A DNA stretch of 64,000 bases, from positions 62,001 to 126,000 of the forward strand of contig JAHIUA010000068.1 in assembly GCA_018817385.1 (NCBI GenBank). The letters run 5' to 3'. Below the pieces are notes generated by a model. The model saw only the letters and a list, made by a program, of their open reading frames with translations, searched no databases and was not told the DNA's origin. This document shows positions 7,937 to 16,957 of the stretch, piece by piece; positions within the stretch are counted from its first letter, which is position 1, and every line of letters starts with the position of its first letter. Source of the stretch: Pseudomonadota bacterium (GTDB taxonomy: Bacteria > Desulfobacterota > Desulfobulbia > Desulfobulbales > Desulfocapsaceae). A program made the position numbers and the translations under genes.

Positions 7937-8767
7937 TCACCCTGTTAGACGATAGTGGGAGAGCGGGCCATTGTTGCCGCTTTTAACCAGACAGTCCTGG
8001 CTTCCGGCCTGGATAATTCTGTCCATGTAGTCTCCAGCCCCTTGAAAGGCTGCAACCATATCCCGACCAAGGCAGAGATAGGAGGCAAGGGCTGAGGCGT
8101 AGGTGCAGCCTGTGCCGTGCAGGTTACAGCTCTTGTGTCGTCTTCTCTTTGATTCATGGAGTCTTCCACCGCGCTGGACCAGGAAATCCTGAATTATATC
8201 AGTGCCTGATTCGAGATGCCCTCCTTTCACCACCACTGCCAGGAGCAAGGGAAAATCTTCCAGGAGCAGTTCTGCGTTCTTGAGAGCCTCCTTGGTGGAG
8301 TTAATCGTGTTGCCGGTCAACTGTTCCAGTTCTCCGATATTTGGGGTCAGGATGGTGACTCGTCTCAGAAGAGTCTCTTTGAGGACAGGGATGCCTTTAT
8401 TTTGGAGAAGAGATTGGCCAGTGGTGGAGGCCAGTACTGGATCGTAGATCACTACTCCAGGAAAAGACTCGAGGAGCTTTCCCAGTGCCTCTATGATCTC
8501 CATTGTTCCTGTCATTCCAATCTTGATGTGGGTGACATGGTGGTCTTCAAGAACGGCCTTGATCTGGTCACGGACGAAGACTGGGGGGAGGGGATGAATT
8601 TCTTGGATACCTCGGGAATTTTGGACCGTGAGGCAAGTGATGGCTGCCGCTGCGTACACTCCTAAGGATGTCATGGTCTTCAGGTCAGCCTGGATTCCAG
8701 CCCCACCGGAAGGGTCTGATCCAGCTATGGTGAATAGCGTTTGAGTAACTACAGAATTTCTTTTCAC
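7937..8767 (-). CDS. thiD: Hydroxymethylpyrimidine/phosphomethylpyrimidine kinase
   Basis: A ribokinase-fold enzyme that phosphorylates HMP and then HMP-phosphate to give the pyrimidine half of thiamine. The N-terminal substrate-binding motif IAGSDPSGGAGIQADLKT is near residue 15 and the C-terminal anion-hole motif LHGTGCTYASALASYL near residue 215. Length 276 is normal. It stands alone here, with no thiE, thiM or other thiamine gene nearby, and I found no TPP riboswitch signature in the 138 nt between it and parE. It runs convergent with the zinc-ribbon gene. Confidence 0.94.
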   Translation of the reverse strand: MKRNSVVTQTLFTIAGSDPSGGAGIQADLKTMTSLGVYAAAAITCLTVQNSRGIQEIHPLPPVFVRDQIKAVLEDHHVTHIKIGMTGTMEIIEALGKLLESFPGVVIYDPVLASTTGQSLLQNKGIPVLKETLLRRVTILTPNIGELEQLTGNTINSTKEALKNAELLLEDFPLLLAVVVKGGHLESGTDIIQDFLVQRGGRLHESKRRRHKSCNLHGTGCTYASALASYLCLGRDMVAAFQGAGDYMDRIIQAGSQDCLVKSGNNGPLSHYRLTG

Positions 8768-8821
8768 TTATTATTCACAATCTAATATTATCCCTGTGTT
8801 TTGGCCTCTTTTGTCCTGCTC

Positions 8822-8850
8822 TTGCCAAATATAGTAAAATACAATAGTAT
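8822..8850 (+). promoter_or_regulatory. Candidate sigma-70 promoter for parE
   Basis: TTGCCA at 8822-8827 and TAGTAT at 8845-8850 are separated by 17 bp in an AT-rich tract. They match the consensus at five and four of six positions. They lie about 55 nt upstream of the parE start, the right place and orientation for parE transcription. Confidence 0.45.
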
Positions 8851-8905
8851 TGCAATGTCTCTTCTTATTAATGGCTCACAACAACCTCATGTAATACATT
8901 AACTA

Positions 8906-10732
8906 ATGGTATCAACACATCCCGTTTACGATGAAAGTAAGGTAAAAACCCTTAGTTCTCTTGAGCATATCAGGAAACGACCGGGAATGTATATCGGTCG
9001 TCTCGGCTCAGGAAACCATCCAGATGATGGAATCTACATCCTCCTCAAGGAAGTCATCGATAATGCCGTAGATGAATTCATCATGGGGGCTGGAAAGAAA
9101 ATAAATGTCTCTATATCCGAGGAGGGGAGAGTCAGGATTCGGGATTTTGGACGGGGAATCCCCCTTGGCAAGGTTGTAGACTGTGTCTCTCGCATTAATA
9201 CCGGCGCCAAATACAGTACTGACGTCTTCCAGTTTTCCGTTGGTCTGAATGGGGTGGGAACCAAGGCAGTTAATGCCATGTCAGAATTTTTTAAGGTGAC
9301 CGCTTACCGTGAAGGCAAGTTTGCCTCTGCTACCTTCAGGAATGGTACTCTTGAGGAGCAAGAGGAGGGGGAGAGTGAAGAAACGAATGGCACCCTTGTC
9401 GAGTTTCTTCCTGATGCCGAACTTTTTCCTGATTTTACATTTGATCTTGTTTATGTGGACAAACGACTTTGGCGCTATGCCTATCTCAATGCCGGTCTGA
9501 AGATCTATCTGAACAAAACCTGCTATTACTCCACCAACGGTCTTCTCGATCTTCTGGAAAAGGAACTTGGTGGTCAGAATATCTACGACCCCATCCATTA
9601 TCAGGATTCCACCCTGGAGTTCGCTTTCTCCCATACTGAAGGATACAGTGACACCTATTATAGTTTTGTCAACGGGACCTACACCAGCGAAGGTGGTACC
9701 CATCTTTCCGCCTTCCGGGAGGGGCTCCTCAAAGGAGTGAATGAATACTCCAATAAGAAATTTACCGGTGATGATGTTCGTGACGGCGTGGTCGCGATCC
9801 TGGCAGTGAAGATAGTCGAACCAGTTTTTGAGTCACAGACCAAAAATAAACTTGGCAATACCGATATCCGTTCCTGGATCGTCAACAAAGTCAAAGATGC
9901 CGTCTCCAGCTCCCTGTACAAGGATACGGATCTGGCCGATCGTGTTATGGAAAAGGTGCAGCGCAACCAGAAGGTGCGGAAGGAGCTGCAAAGTGTTCGT
10001 AAGGAGGCCAAGGCCAAGGCCAAAAAAGTAGCCCTGAAGATCCCCAATCTCAAAGACTGTAAACATCACCCTGCCCGGAATAAGGCCTCGGCCACTGGCC
10101 AGGAAAATATGATTTTCATCACCGAAGGCCAGTCAGCTGCCGGTTCTATTGTCTCTTCCCGCGATCCTATGACCCAGGCTGTTTTTTCGCTGAAGGGTAA
10201 ACCCATGAATGTACTGGGTCAGAAGCTTGCCATGCTCTATAAAAATGAGGAGATGTATTCCCTCATGCGAGCCCTCAATATTGAAGACTCTGTTGCCGAC
10301 CTGCGTTTCGACAAGGTCATTCTGGCCACTGATGCGGATGTGGATGGTCTCCATATCCGCAACCTGCTCTTGACCTTTTTCCTCCACTATTTTGAACCGC
10401 TGGTAAAGCTCGGTCATGTCTACATTCTGGAAACCCCCATTTTCAGAGTAAGGACAAAGGTCGAGACCGTCTACTGCTATACCGACAAAGAACGTGAGGG
10501 GGCAATTCGCAAGCTGGCAGGAAAGGGCAAAGTCAAAAAAGCAGTGGAAATCACCCGCTTCAAGGGGCTTGGTGAGATATCCCCCAAGGAGTTTAAACAG
10601 TTTATCGGCCCGGAGATCATCCTCAAACAGGTGGATATGGGGTCGGTCAGTGAGCTGTCTGAGGTCCTCTCTTTTTATATGGGGAAAAACACCCCTGAAC
10701 GAAAAGCCTATATCATGGAAAATCTCATCTAA
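8906..10732 (+). CDS. parE: Type IIA topoisomerase subunit B (ParE/GyrB family)
   Basis: ATPase subunit of a type IIA topoisomerase, most like topoisomerase IV, which unlinks daughter chromosomes. The GHKL ATPase domain shows LLKEVIDNAVDEF near residue 48, IRDFGRGIPLG near 77 and GLNGVGTKAVNA near 112; the TOPRIM domain shows FITEGQSAAGSI near 405 and ATDADVDGLHIRN near 478. The C-terminal RFKGLGEISPKEF motif of the family is near 555. At 608 residues it lacks the long insertion of gammaproteobacterial GyrB. It is followed 68 nt later by its partner parC. ParE rather than GyrB is inferred from length and the type of partner. Confidence 0.92.
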   Translation: MVSTHPVYDESKVKTLSSLEHIRKRPGMYIGRLGSGNHPDDGIYILLKEVIDNAVDEFIMGAGKKINVSISEEGRVRIRDFGRGIPLGKVVDCVSRINTGAKYSTDVFQFSVGLNGVGTKAVNAMSEFFKVTAYREGKFASATFRNGTLEEQEEGESEETNGTLVEFLPDAELFPDFTFDLVYVDKRLWRYAYLNAGLKIYLNKTCYYSTNGLLDLLEKELGGQNIYDPIHYQDSTLEFAFSHTEGYSDTYYSFVNGTYTSEGGTHLSAFREGLLKGVNEYSNKKFTGDDVRDGVVAILAVKIVEPVFESQTKNKLGNTDIRSWIVNKVKDAVSSSLYKDTDLADRVMEKVQRNQKVRKELQSVRKEAKAKAKKVALKIPNLKDCKHHPARNKASATGQENMIFITEGQSAAGSIVSSRDPMTQAVFSLKGKPMNVLGQKLAMLYKNEEMYSLMRALNIEDSVADLRFDKVILATDADVDGLHIRNLLLTFFLHYFEPLVKLGHVYILETPIFRVRTKVETVYCYTDKEREGAIRKLAGKGKVKKAVEITRFKGLGEISPKEFKQFIGPEIILKQVDMGSVSELSEVLSFYMGKNTPERKAYIMENLI

Positions 10733-10800
10733 GGCGGCTGCTTCCATTTGCTGGGCAGAATTCATGATCTCTTTTAAAACCTTTTACACTACAGACGCAA

Positions 10801-12834
10801 TTGGACTCACAGTACGGTAAACTTCGACAGCTTTTTGAGTATAACTTCCTGGAATACACGTCCTACGTTATCAAAGAGCGAGCCATTCCAGATATCAACG
10901 ATGGCCTCAAACCGGTGCAACGTCGCATCCTGCAGACCCTTTTCAATATGGACGACGGTCGTTTTCATAAGGTCGCCAATGTGGTAGGCGCCACCATGAA
11001 ACTGCATCCGCACGGCGACCAGTCGATCTTTGCGGCCTTGGTGAATCTGGCCAATAAAGGATTCCTCATTGATCGTCAGGGAAATTACGGCAATATCTTC
11101 ACCGGTGACCAGGCCTCTGCACCCCGTTACATAGAATGTCGTCTCTCGCCCTTGGCTCGCGAGGTCATGTTCAACAAGGATCTTACCGATTTTATAGATT
11201 CTTATGACGGAAGAATGCAGGAACCTGTCACTCTGCCATGTAAGATTCCCTTGCTCCTGCTCCAGGGGGCGGATGGAATTGCGGTGGGTATGGCAACCAA
11301 GGTGATGCCCCATAATTTCTGTGAACTCCTGAAGGCCCAGAAACAGATGCTGAAGGGAGAGGAAGTGACGCTCTACCCTGACTTTGTTCAAGGGGGAATG
11401 GTGGATGTCTCGTTATATGATCACGGCAATGGTAAAATACGTTGTCGAGCAAAGATGGAGGAATCCAACGAAAAGACCATCCTTATCAAGGAGATTCCCT
11501 ATACCACCACCACGCAATCTTTAATTGATTCCGTGGAAAAAGCGGCCAAGGCCGGAAAAATAAAAATTATTTCCATCAACGACTACACTGCTGAAGAGGT
11601 GGAAATTGAAATCAAACTTGCAAGAGGTGTCTATGCCAAGGACACCATCAAGGCTTTGTATGCCTTCACTGATTGCGAAGTACCCATCAGCCCGAATTTA
11701 ACCCTGGTCCAGGACGGAGTTCCCCGAACCTCTACGGTTGAAGAGGTGTTACGTCATAACACCGAAAAACTTCTTGGCGATTTGACCAGGGAACTGAATA
11801 TTGACCTGAATCGCTTACAAGATCGACTCCATGCGAGACTGCTGGAACAGATATTTATTGAAGAACGTCTCTATAAGAGTATTGAAGAGAAGACCAGCTT
11901 CGAGGCTGTGATCAAGGGAGTAGATGAGGCCTTGCTGCCTTTTATCCAGGAACTGAAGAGACCTGTTGTTACTGAAGACATCGAGAGACTTCTCGAGATC
12001 AAGATCAAACGAATTTCCCGATATGATATCAATAAGCAACAGAAGGAAATTCAATCTATTCATCATGATATCAAGGTTATCAAGAAAAATCTCATGGATA
12101 TGGTGGGGTATACGACAAGCTATATCGATTCATTGTTGAAAAAATATGGAGGGGATTACCCTCGTCGCACTGAGATTAAGGAGTTCACCGAGGTCAGTGT
12201 TCGTAAGGTGGCCTTATCCAATCTCTCTGTCTGGTATAATAGAGAGGAAGGCTTTCTCGGCCACCAAATCAAGGTCAACGACTCAGAGACAGATTTTTGC
12301 ATAGCCTGTTCCGAATATGACCGCTTGCTGCTTCTCTACGCTACAGGGATGTATAAGGTGATCCAGGTGCCTGACAAGCTCTTTGTCGGTCATAATATCC
12401 TCTGGATTGGCAAGGTGGAGGAGGGGGTGATCTTTAACATGGTGTACCGGGAAGGGCGAGAAAACCTCTGTTATGTGAAACGGTTTGCCATGCCAAAGTT
12501 CATTCTCGACAAGGAGTACAGACTTTTTGACGAACATAAACGGTCCGCAATTCTCCTCCTCCTTTTTGGTCAAGAAAAGAGTGCCAGGGCAAGCCTCATG
12601 CCTTCAGCCAGGGCAAAATCCAACGTGGTTGAAATCTGTTTTGACGAGTATCTGGTAAAAGGGCCCGCAGCCAAAGGAAAACGGGTTTCTTCTCGCACGG
12701 TAAGGCGGGTGATTGATACCACAGGGAAAATGCAGAAGGCAAAAAAGGTAAATCTCACTCTGCCCGGATTGGAGGATATAGCTGTTGACCCACCGACAGG
12801 AAAAAAAGGGGAGGGGACTGAGAAGGAAGATTAG
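10801..12834 (+). CDS. parC: Type IIA topoisomerase subunit A (ParC-like), divergent
   Basis: DNA-cleaving subunit that pairs with the preceding ParE. The winged-helix/tower region is clear: GLKPVQRRIL near residue 39, KLHPHGDQSIFAAL near 74 and the catalytic tyrosine in SAPRYIECR near 105. No ATG fits: the frame closes at 10765, so the start is TTG at 10801, without a good ribosome-binding site. At 677 residues the C-terminal beta-pinwheel region is shorter and diverged relative to E. coli ParC (752), and it ends in a Lys/Glu-rich tail. The positions equivalent to GyrA Ser83 and Asp87 are Gln and Ala here, which matters for quinolone binding. Confidence 0.9.
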   Translation: MDSQYGKLRQLFEYNFLEYTSYVIKERAIPDINDGLKPVQRRILQTLFNMDDGRFHKVANVVGATMKLHPHGDQSIFAALVNLANKGFLIDRQGNYGNIFTGDQASAPRYIECRLSPLAREVMFNKDLTDFIDSYDGRMQEPVTLPCKIPLLLLQGADGIAVGMATKVMPHNFCELLKAQKQMLKGEEVTLYPDFVQGGMVDVSLYDHGNGKIRCRAKMEESNEKTILIKEIPYTTTTQSLIDSVEKAAKAGKIKIISINDYTAEEVEIEIKLARGVYAKDTIKALYAFTDCEVPISPNLTLVQDGVPRTSTVEEVLRHNTEKLLGDLTRELNIDLNRLQDRLHARLLEQIFIEERLYKSIEEKTSFEAVIKGVDEALLPFIQELKRPVVTEDIERLLEIKIKRISRYDINKQQKEIQSIHHDIKVIKKNLMDMVGYTTSYIDSLLKKYGGDYPRRTEIKEFTEVSVRKVALSNLSVWYNREEGFLGHQIKVNDSETDFCIACSEYDRLLLLYATGMYKVIQVPDKLFVGHNILWIGKVEEGVIFNMVYREGRENLCYVKRFAMPKFILDKEYRLFDEHKRSAILLLLFGQEKSARASLMPSARAKSNVVEICFDEYLVKGPAAKGKRVSSRTVRRVIDTTGKMQKAKKVNLTLPGLEDIAVDPPTGKKGEGTEKED

Positions 12835-12849
12835 ATAATGCCTGTCTAG

Positions 12850-12878
12850 AAAAAAGAGTCCCCTCGGCCAGGGGGGAC
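12850..12878 (-). terminator. Intrinsic terminator for the purB-miaB-PHP transcript
   Basis: On the minus strand a GC-rich hairpin (GTCCCCCC, loop TGGCC, AGGGGAC with small imperfection) is followed by TCTTTTTTC, a classic terminator layout, immediately downstream of the PHP-domain gene. It lies between that gene and convergent parC. Confidence 0.7.
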
Positions 12879-12880
12879 AG

Positions 12881-13525
12881 CTACAAGTTGTCTACAAAGC
12901 GCTTCATATTAGCCCTGATCTGGTCGTATTCCCTACTTGTCAAGCCTGCCCCTAAGGCAACCTTTCTCGCCATTTCAGCAGAGAGAAAATCGCCAGGGTC
13001 ATGGGCATCGGCATTGACCACAAGCCTGGCCCCAGCCTTCAAGGCCAGGCGAGCCACATGACCGTTGGTCAGAGAGTGTCCCTTGCGGCCGGAAAGTTCA
13101 AGCATGACACCTTTGGCTGCGGCCAGACGCACCTCCTCCTCACTGATGAAACCAGGATGAGAAAGAACATCCACCCCAGCCTCTATGGCAGCCAGGTTTG
13201 TTCCCGGGATCACTGGTTCGACCGGGGTCTCACCGTGAACCACAACCACGAGCGCTCCCAGCTCCCGTGCCTGTCTGGTTAGGGCGGCGATCAGGGCAGG
13301 GGGGACGTGGGTCAGTTCAATTCCTGGGAGCAGGCGGGTGGTGGAGTGGGGATTGAGGTCTTTGGCGGCTTGCACCATACGGGGAATAATGAAATCCAGG
13401 TTGGAACTGTCGGCGTGGTCGGTTATGGCGACAGCCTGGTATCCAAGAACCTCCACCCTGCGAAGATGCTCTGCTGGGACCAAGGCTCCGTCACTGAAAA
13501 ATGTGTGTGTATGCAGGTCTATCAT
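12881..13525 (-). CDS. PHP-domain phosphoesterase, histidinol-phosphatase-like
   Basis: A 214-residue metal-dependent phosphoesterase of the PHP superfamily. Metal-binding motifs visible are DLHTHTFFSDG at the N terminus, AITDHAD near residue 34, GIELTH near 67, the histidine in VVVHGET near 96, DVLSHPG near 120 and NADAHDPGD near 170. These residues fit a three-metal active site, so it should be catalytically competent. The substrate is not evident; stand-alone PHP proteins of this size include RNA/nucleotide 5'-phosphatases as well as histidinol phosphatase. No his genes are nearby. It lies 35 nt behind miaB on the same strand. Confidence 0.8.
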   Translation of the reverse strand: MIDLHTHTFFSDGALVPAEHLRRVEVLGYQAVAITDHADSSNLDFIIPRMVQAAKDLNPHSTTRLLPGIELTHVPPALIAALTRQARELGALVVVVHGETPVEPVIPGTNLAAIEAGVDVLSHPGFISEEEVRLAAAKGVMLELSGRKGHSLTNGHVARLALKAGARLVVNADAHDPGDFLSAEMARKVALGAGLTSREYDQIRANMKRFVDNL

Positions 13526-13560
13526 ATTCTCTCGCTCTATTAAGGTGATATTTTCTGTCG

Positions 13561-14919
13561 TTAAACTTGTTCAAGAAGCTTTCCGCGTAGGGAATGTTGT
13601 CCGGCGTGAACAATGTGGACCGAAATGATTGCTCCGGGGAGGGAATTACAGGGAGTCTCTGCAATATGAACCAGGTGGTTCGTTCCTGTCCGGCCGACAA
13701 TTGAATCATGGCTAATCTTTTCTATCATCACCGGAAAGGTTTTCCCCACATAGCCTTGGTTGTGTGCGAGGCTTATTGCATCCTGCCTGTCCTGGAATAT
13801 TCGCAGTCGTTCTGACTTCACTGTCTCCTCAACCTTATTCTCGAATTTTGCAGATCGAGTACCGGGTCGGTCGGAATATTTGAAAGAAAAAGAGCCGTGA
13901 TAATGGACTTCCTCGAGAAGTGACATGGTTTCTGCAAAGTCTTGATCGGTTTCCCCTGGAAAACCCACTATCATATCTGTGGTCAGAGCAATCTCAGGAC
14001 AGTAGGAACGCAAGGTCTCGACCTTCTCCAGATAGAGTTCCCTCGAATAGTTACGGTTCATCAGGGAAAGGATCCTGTTGGAACCGGATTGGACGGGAAG
14101 ATGAAACTGGGGGCAGAGGATATCAATTTCCGCAAAACAGCGCATCAGATCATCGGAAAGATCCTTCGGGTTGGAAGTAGTAAAGCGAAGACGCTGAAGC
14201 CCGGGAATGAGAGCCACTGCCCGAAGGAGGTCGGCAAAACTGTAATCATTGACCTCTTTACTGACCCTGTTGGTCTTTCCGTAAGAGTTCACGTTTTGTC
14301 CCAAGAGGGTGATTTCCTTGATCCCTGCTTCAACTAAAGAATGAGCTTCTTCAAGTATGTGGCTTACTTCACGTGATATTTCCCGTCCTCTGGTGAAGGG
14401 CACAACACAATAAGAACAGTAGTTATTGCAGCCCTGCATGATGGTGAGGAATTTTTTAAAGGGAACGGTTGCTGGTGGTTTCTGCCCCCTGCCAGCTCCT
14501 AAATCGGGTATGAAGGGAGGGATCTGGTAGTCATCGCTGAGCGTGGTGACCACCGGCTGATCGCCCAAGTTATCGAGGAGTTCTGTTAACTGGTAGATGC
14601 TCTGGGTGCCAATAACCAGATCTACGTGGGGCATACGTTCAATGATCTGCTTTCCTTCTTGCTGGGCCACGCAGCCAGCCACGCAAATTTTCAACTCAGG
14701 GTTTCGAATTTTCTGTTTTCGCAACACCCCAAGGAGACTCATAACTTTTTGTTCTGCCTTGGCTCTGATGGAGCAGGTGTTGAGAATAATGAGATCAGCC
14801 TGCTCGGAATCGTTTGTTTCGATGTATTCTCTTTCCGCCAGGAGCTGAGCCATGATTTCGGAGTCACGCTCGTTCATCTGACAGCCGAATGTCTTGATAA
14901 AAAAGGATCTGTTGGCCAT
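13561..14919 (-). CDS. miaB: tRNA-2-methylthio-N6-dimethylallyladenosine synthase
   Basis: Radical SAM methylthiotransferase that adds a methylthio group to i6A-37 of tRNAs. The N-terminal UPF0004 domain starts with FIKTFGCQMNERDSE and has further cluster cysteines in LNTCSIR and CVAGCVAQQ; the radical SAM cluster motif is CNNYCSYCVVPFTRGRE near residue 160; a TRAM domain occupies the last ~65 residues. Length 452 is typical. MiaA, which makes the i6A substrate, is encoded 4 kb away on the same strand (19690-18740). It lies between the DUF4911 gene and the PHP gene in one apparent operon with purB. Confidence 0.96.
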   Translation of the reverse strand: MANRSFFIKTFGCQMNERDSEIMAQLLAEREYIETNDSEQADLIILNTCSIRAKAEQKVMSLLGVLRKQKIRNPELKICVAGCVAQQEGKQIIERMPHVDLVIGTQSIYQLTELLDNLGDQPVVTTLSDDYQIPPFIPDLGAGRGQKPPATVPFKKFLTIMQGCNNYCSYCVVPFTRGREISREVSHILEEAHSLVEAGIKEITLLGQNVNSYGKTNRVSKEVNDYSFADLLRAVALIPGLQRLRFTTSNPKDLSDDLMRCFAEIDILCPQFHLPVQSGSNRILSLMNRNYSRELYLEKVETLRSYCPEIALTTDMIVGFPGETDQDFAETMSLLEEVHYHGSFSFKYSDRPGTRSAKFENKVEETVKSERLRIFQDRQDAISLAHNQGYVGKTFPVMIEKISHDSIVGRTGTNHLVHIAETPCNSLPGAIISVHIVHAGQHSLRGKLLEQV

Positions 14920-14954
14920 TGCTAGTTATTGACTTTGAGTTATTGAAAAAGTTT

Positions 14955-15155
14955 TTACGGCCTGATGGAGCAGGCCAGATTTCCAAGGAGACGGAAAACT
15001 GTTCTTGTTCGTTCTGCAGGGTAGCGGATGACGACACATCCACGGACGCCAGGAACTGTTGATAACAGACAGAGGCCGTCGTAGCCCTCAAGGATAAATT
15101 TAAGATAATGATATCTTTCCGGGGCGATGCGGAGATAGAGTGCTTGGAATATCAC
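14955..15155 (-). CDS. DUF4911-type small protein
   Basis: A 66-residue protein with GTG start preceded by AAAGG. The pattern LKFILEGYDGLCLLSTVPG, with an arginine-rich start and a hydrophobic valine-rich strand after it, is what I recall of the DUF4911 family found mainly in Desulfobacterota; the family has no known function. It sits between purB (30 nt upstream) and miaB (35 nt downstream) on the same strand, so it is probably translated from that operon. An overlapping frame at 14864-15091 is a shadow. Confidence 0.62.
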   Translation of the reverse strand: MIFQALYLRIAPERYHYLKFILEGYDGLCLLSTVPGVRGCVVIRYPAERTRTVFRLLGNLACSIRP

Positions 15156-15185
15156 AAGGTACCTTTTTCTAAAAAGTCATCCCGA

Positions 15186-16631
15186 TTAAACGGAGAGAGA
15201 AGAGTCAACTTCTCCCATCTGATCTTCTCGAGCGGCAAGGAGGGGAACAACTACTTCCCGGATATACTCATCGGTCTGAGCTGAAGCCCTGCCAGTGAAC
15301 TGACGATAATCACCAACGAGTGCCATAATCTCACTAAAAGAGAAGGGGATACGGTCATCCTGAGCCAATCTCTCCAGCAAATCATTATCCAGACCCTGCT
15401 CTTTGACAACCTTACCCGCAGCCAATGAATGCTCTTTGACGACCTCATGCATCTCCTGCCGGCTTTTACCTTTTTCCACGGCCTCCATGAGGATTTTTTC
15501 GGTGGACATAAAAGGGAGTTCCATGCGAAGGTGCCGCTCTATCTGTTTTGGAAATACGACCATTTGACTGGTGATGTTGATGTATAACTTGAGTATTGCA
15601 TCGGTGAGCAGAAAGGCCTGAGGGATATCCATGCGACGAATGGCAGAGTCATCCAGGGTCCGCTCGAACCATTGATTGGAAAAGGTCGCTGCAAAATCTG
15701 CCGGAAGTCCCATCAGCTTCCGGGAGAGACCTGTCATGCGCTCTGAACGCATGGGATTTCGTTTGTAGGCCATGGCTGAAGAACCTGTTTGCTGTTTAGC
15801 AAAGGGTTCTTCCTGTACCTTAAGATTTGACAGCAAGCGCAGGTCCACTCCAAACTTATGGGCAGAGGCGCCAATACCAGAAAGCGTTTCAGCAAGTTTC
15901 ATATCAAGCTTGCGAGGATATGTCTGTCCGGTAACGGCAAAGATCTTATCAAAGCCCAGCTTTTCAGAAACCAGGGCATCGAGTTGACGTACTTTCTCGT
16001 TATCTCCATGGAAAAGTTCAAGAAATGTAGCCTGGGTTCCCACAGTTCCCTTTGCCCCCCGGGCTTTCAGCTGCTCAAAAAAGGTATCTATGTATTCAAG
16101 ATCCATCACCAGATCCTGAATATAAAGAGTATTCCTTTTGCCAACAGTGGTCGGCTGGGCGGGCTGGTAATGGGTAAAGCCCAATGTGGGCAAGTCCTTA
16201 TGTTCAAGACAAAATTTGGCGAGATTAGAGATAACCTTGAGCAGGGCTTTGCGAATGAGAACCAATGCTTTTTTCTGAATAATAAGGTCTGTATTGCAGA
16301 CTACAAATTGAGACGTGGCGCCCAGATGAATGATCCCCTCGGCTTTGGGACATTTCGTCCCGAATTCATAAACATGGGCCATGACGTCATGGCGGATCTC
16401 TTTTTCTTTGGCGGCTGCCAGGTCGTAATCGATGTTTTCAATGTTTGACCGCATTTCGTCAAGCATCTCTTTTTTAACAATATCAGTGAGGCCAAGTTCG
16501 TACTGGGCTTCAGCCAGGGCCAGCCAGCATTTTCTCCAGGTGGTGAATTTAGTCTTTTCAGAAAAAAGCTCCTGCATTTCACGACTGGTGTAACGACTGA
16601 CAAGGGGTTCCTGATAAATGTCTCTATTCAT
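15186..16631 (-). CDS. purB: Adenylosuccinate lyase
   Basis: Catalyses two fumarate-releasing steps of purine synthesis, from SAICAR to AICAR and from adenylosuccinate to AMP. The superfamily signature loop SSAMAYKRNPMRSE is near residue 285, with the catalytic histidine in LGATSQFV near 105 and the THYQPAQPTTVGKR region near 160. At 481 residues it is of the longer animal/deltaproteobacterial type rather than the ~430-residue one. I chose the ATG at 16631 over an in-frame TTG six bases earlier. It heads the apparent operon purB-DUF4911-miaB-PHP. Confidence 0.93.
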   Translation of the reverse strand: MNRDIYQEPLVSRYTSREMQELFSEKTKFTTWRKCWLALAEAQYELGLTDIVKKEMLDEMRSNIENIDYDLAAAKEKEIRHDVMAHVYEFGTKCPKAEGIIHLGATSQFVVCNTDLIIQKKALVLIRKALLKVISNLAKFCLEHKDLPTLGFTHYQPAQPTTVGKRNTLYIQDLVMDLEYIDTFFEQLKARGAKGTVGTQATFLELFHGDNEKVRQLDALVSEKLGFDKIFAVTGQTYPRKLDMKLAETLSGIGASAHKFGVDLRLLSNLKVQEEPFAKQQTGSSAMAYKRNPMRSERMTGLSRKLMGLPADFAATFSNQWFERTLDDSAIRRMDIPQAFLLTDAILKLYINITSQMVVFPKQIERHLRMELPFMSTEKILMEAVEKGKSRQEMHEVVKEHSLAAGKVVKEQGLDNDLLERLAQDDRIPFSFSEIMALVGDYRQFTGRASAQTDEYIREVVVPLLAAREDQMGEVDSSLSV

Positions 16632-16957
16632 AGTCAACTCAAACGTTATGATTTTGGGAAAATGGACAGCATGGCTTTATAACCTTAGGATGGCCGTTGT
16701 ACCATTTTTACCCAAAAATGGAAAGGGCCGATACGGAAAGCACAATCAGCTCACCCAAGTGGATTCTTAAGAGGCATGAATTGAATCAATTCTCCAGGGA
16801 GTATTCGGGCAAATATTTTATGTGTGGCGAAAGAATGGCCTGAGGAAAAGATAGCGATCAGACTCCCCATAAAAGAGCCCGTATAAAACACCACAGGAAC
16901 AAACGTCGCATAATGTATATTATGTATAGTTTTTTATTAATTAAAAATACTAGGATG
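16632..16957. other. Intergenic region between purB and recJ
   Basis: No gene is seen in these ~325 bp. They hold a 15-bp palindrome GAATTGAATCAATTC at 16778-16792, about 150 nt upstream of purB and a possible regulator site, and an AT-rich stretch with CATAAT/ATTATG arms near 16911-16926 just downstream of recJ. No convincing terminator for recJ was found. Confidence 0.4.

Noticed and set aside
8768-8905. TPP riboswitch for thiD
   Set aside because: No CTGAGA or ACCTGA core on the minus strand.
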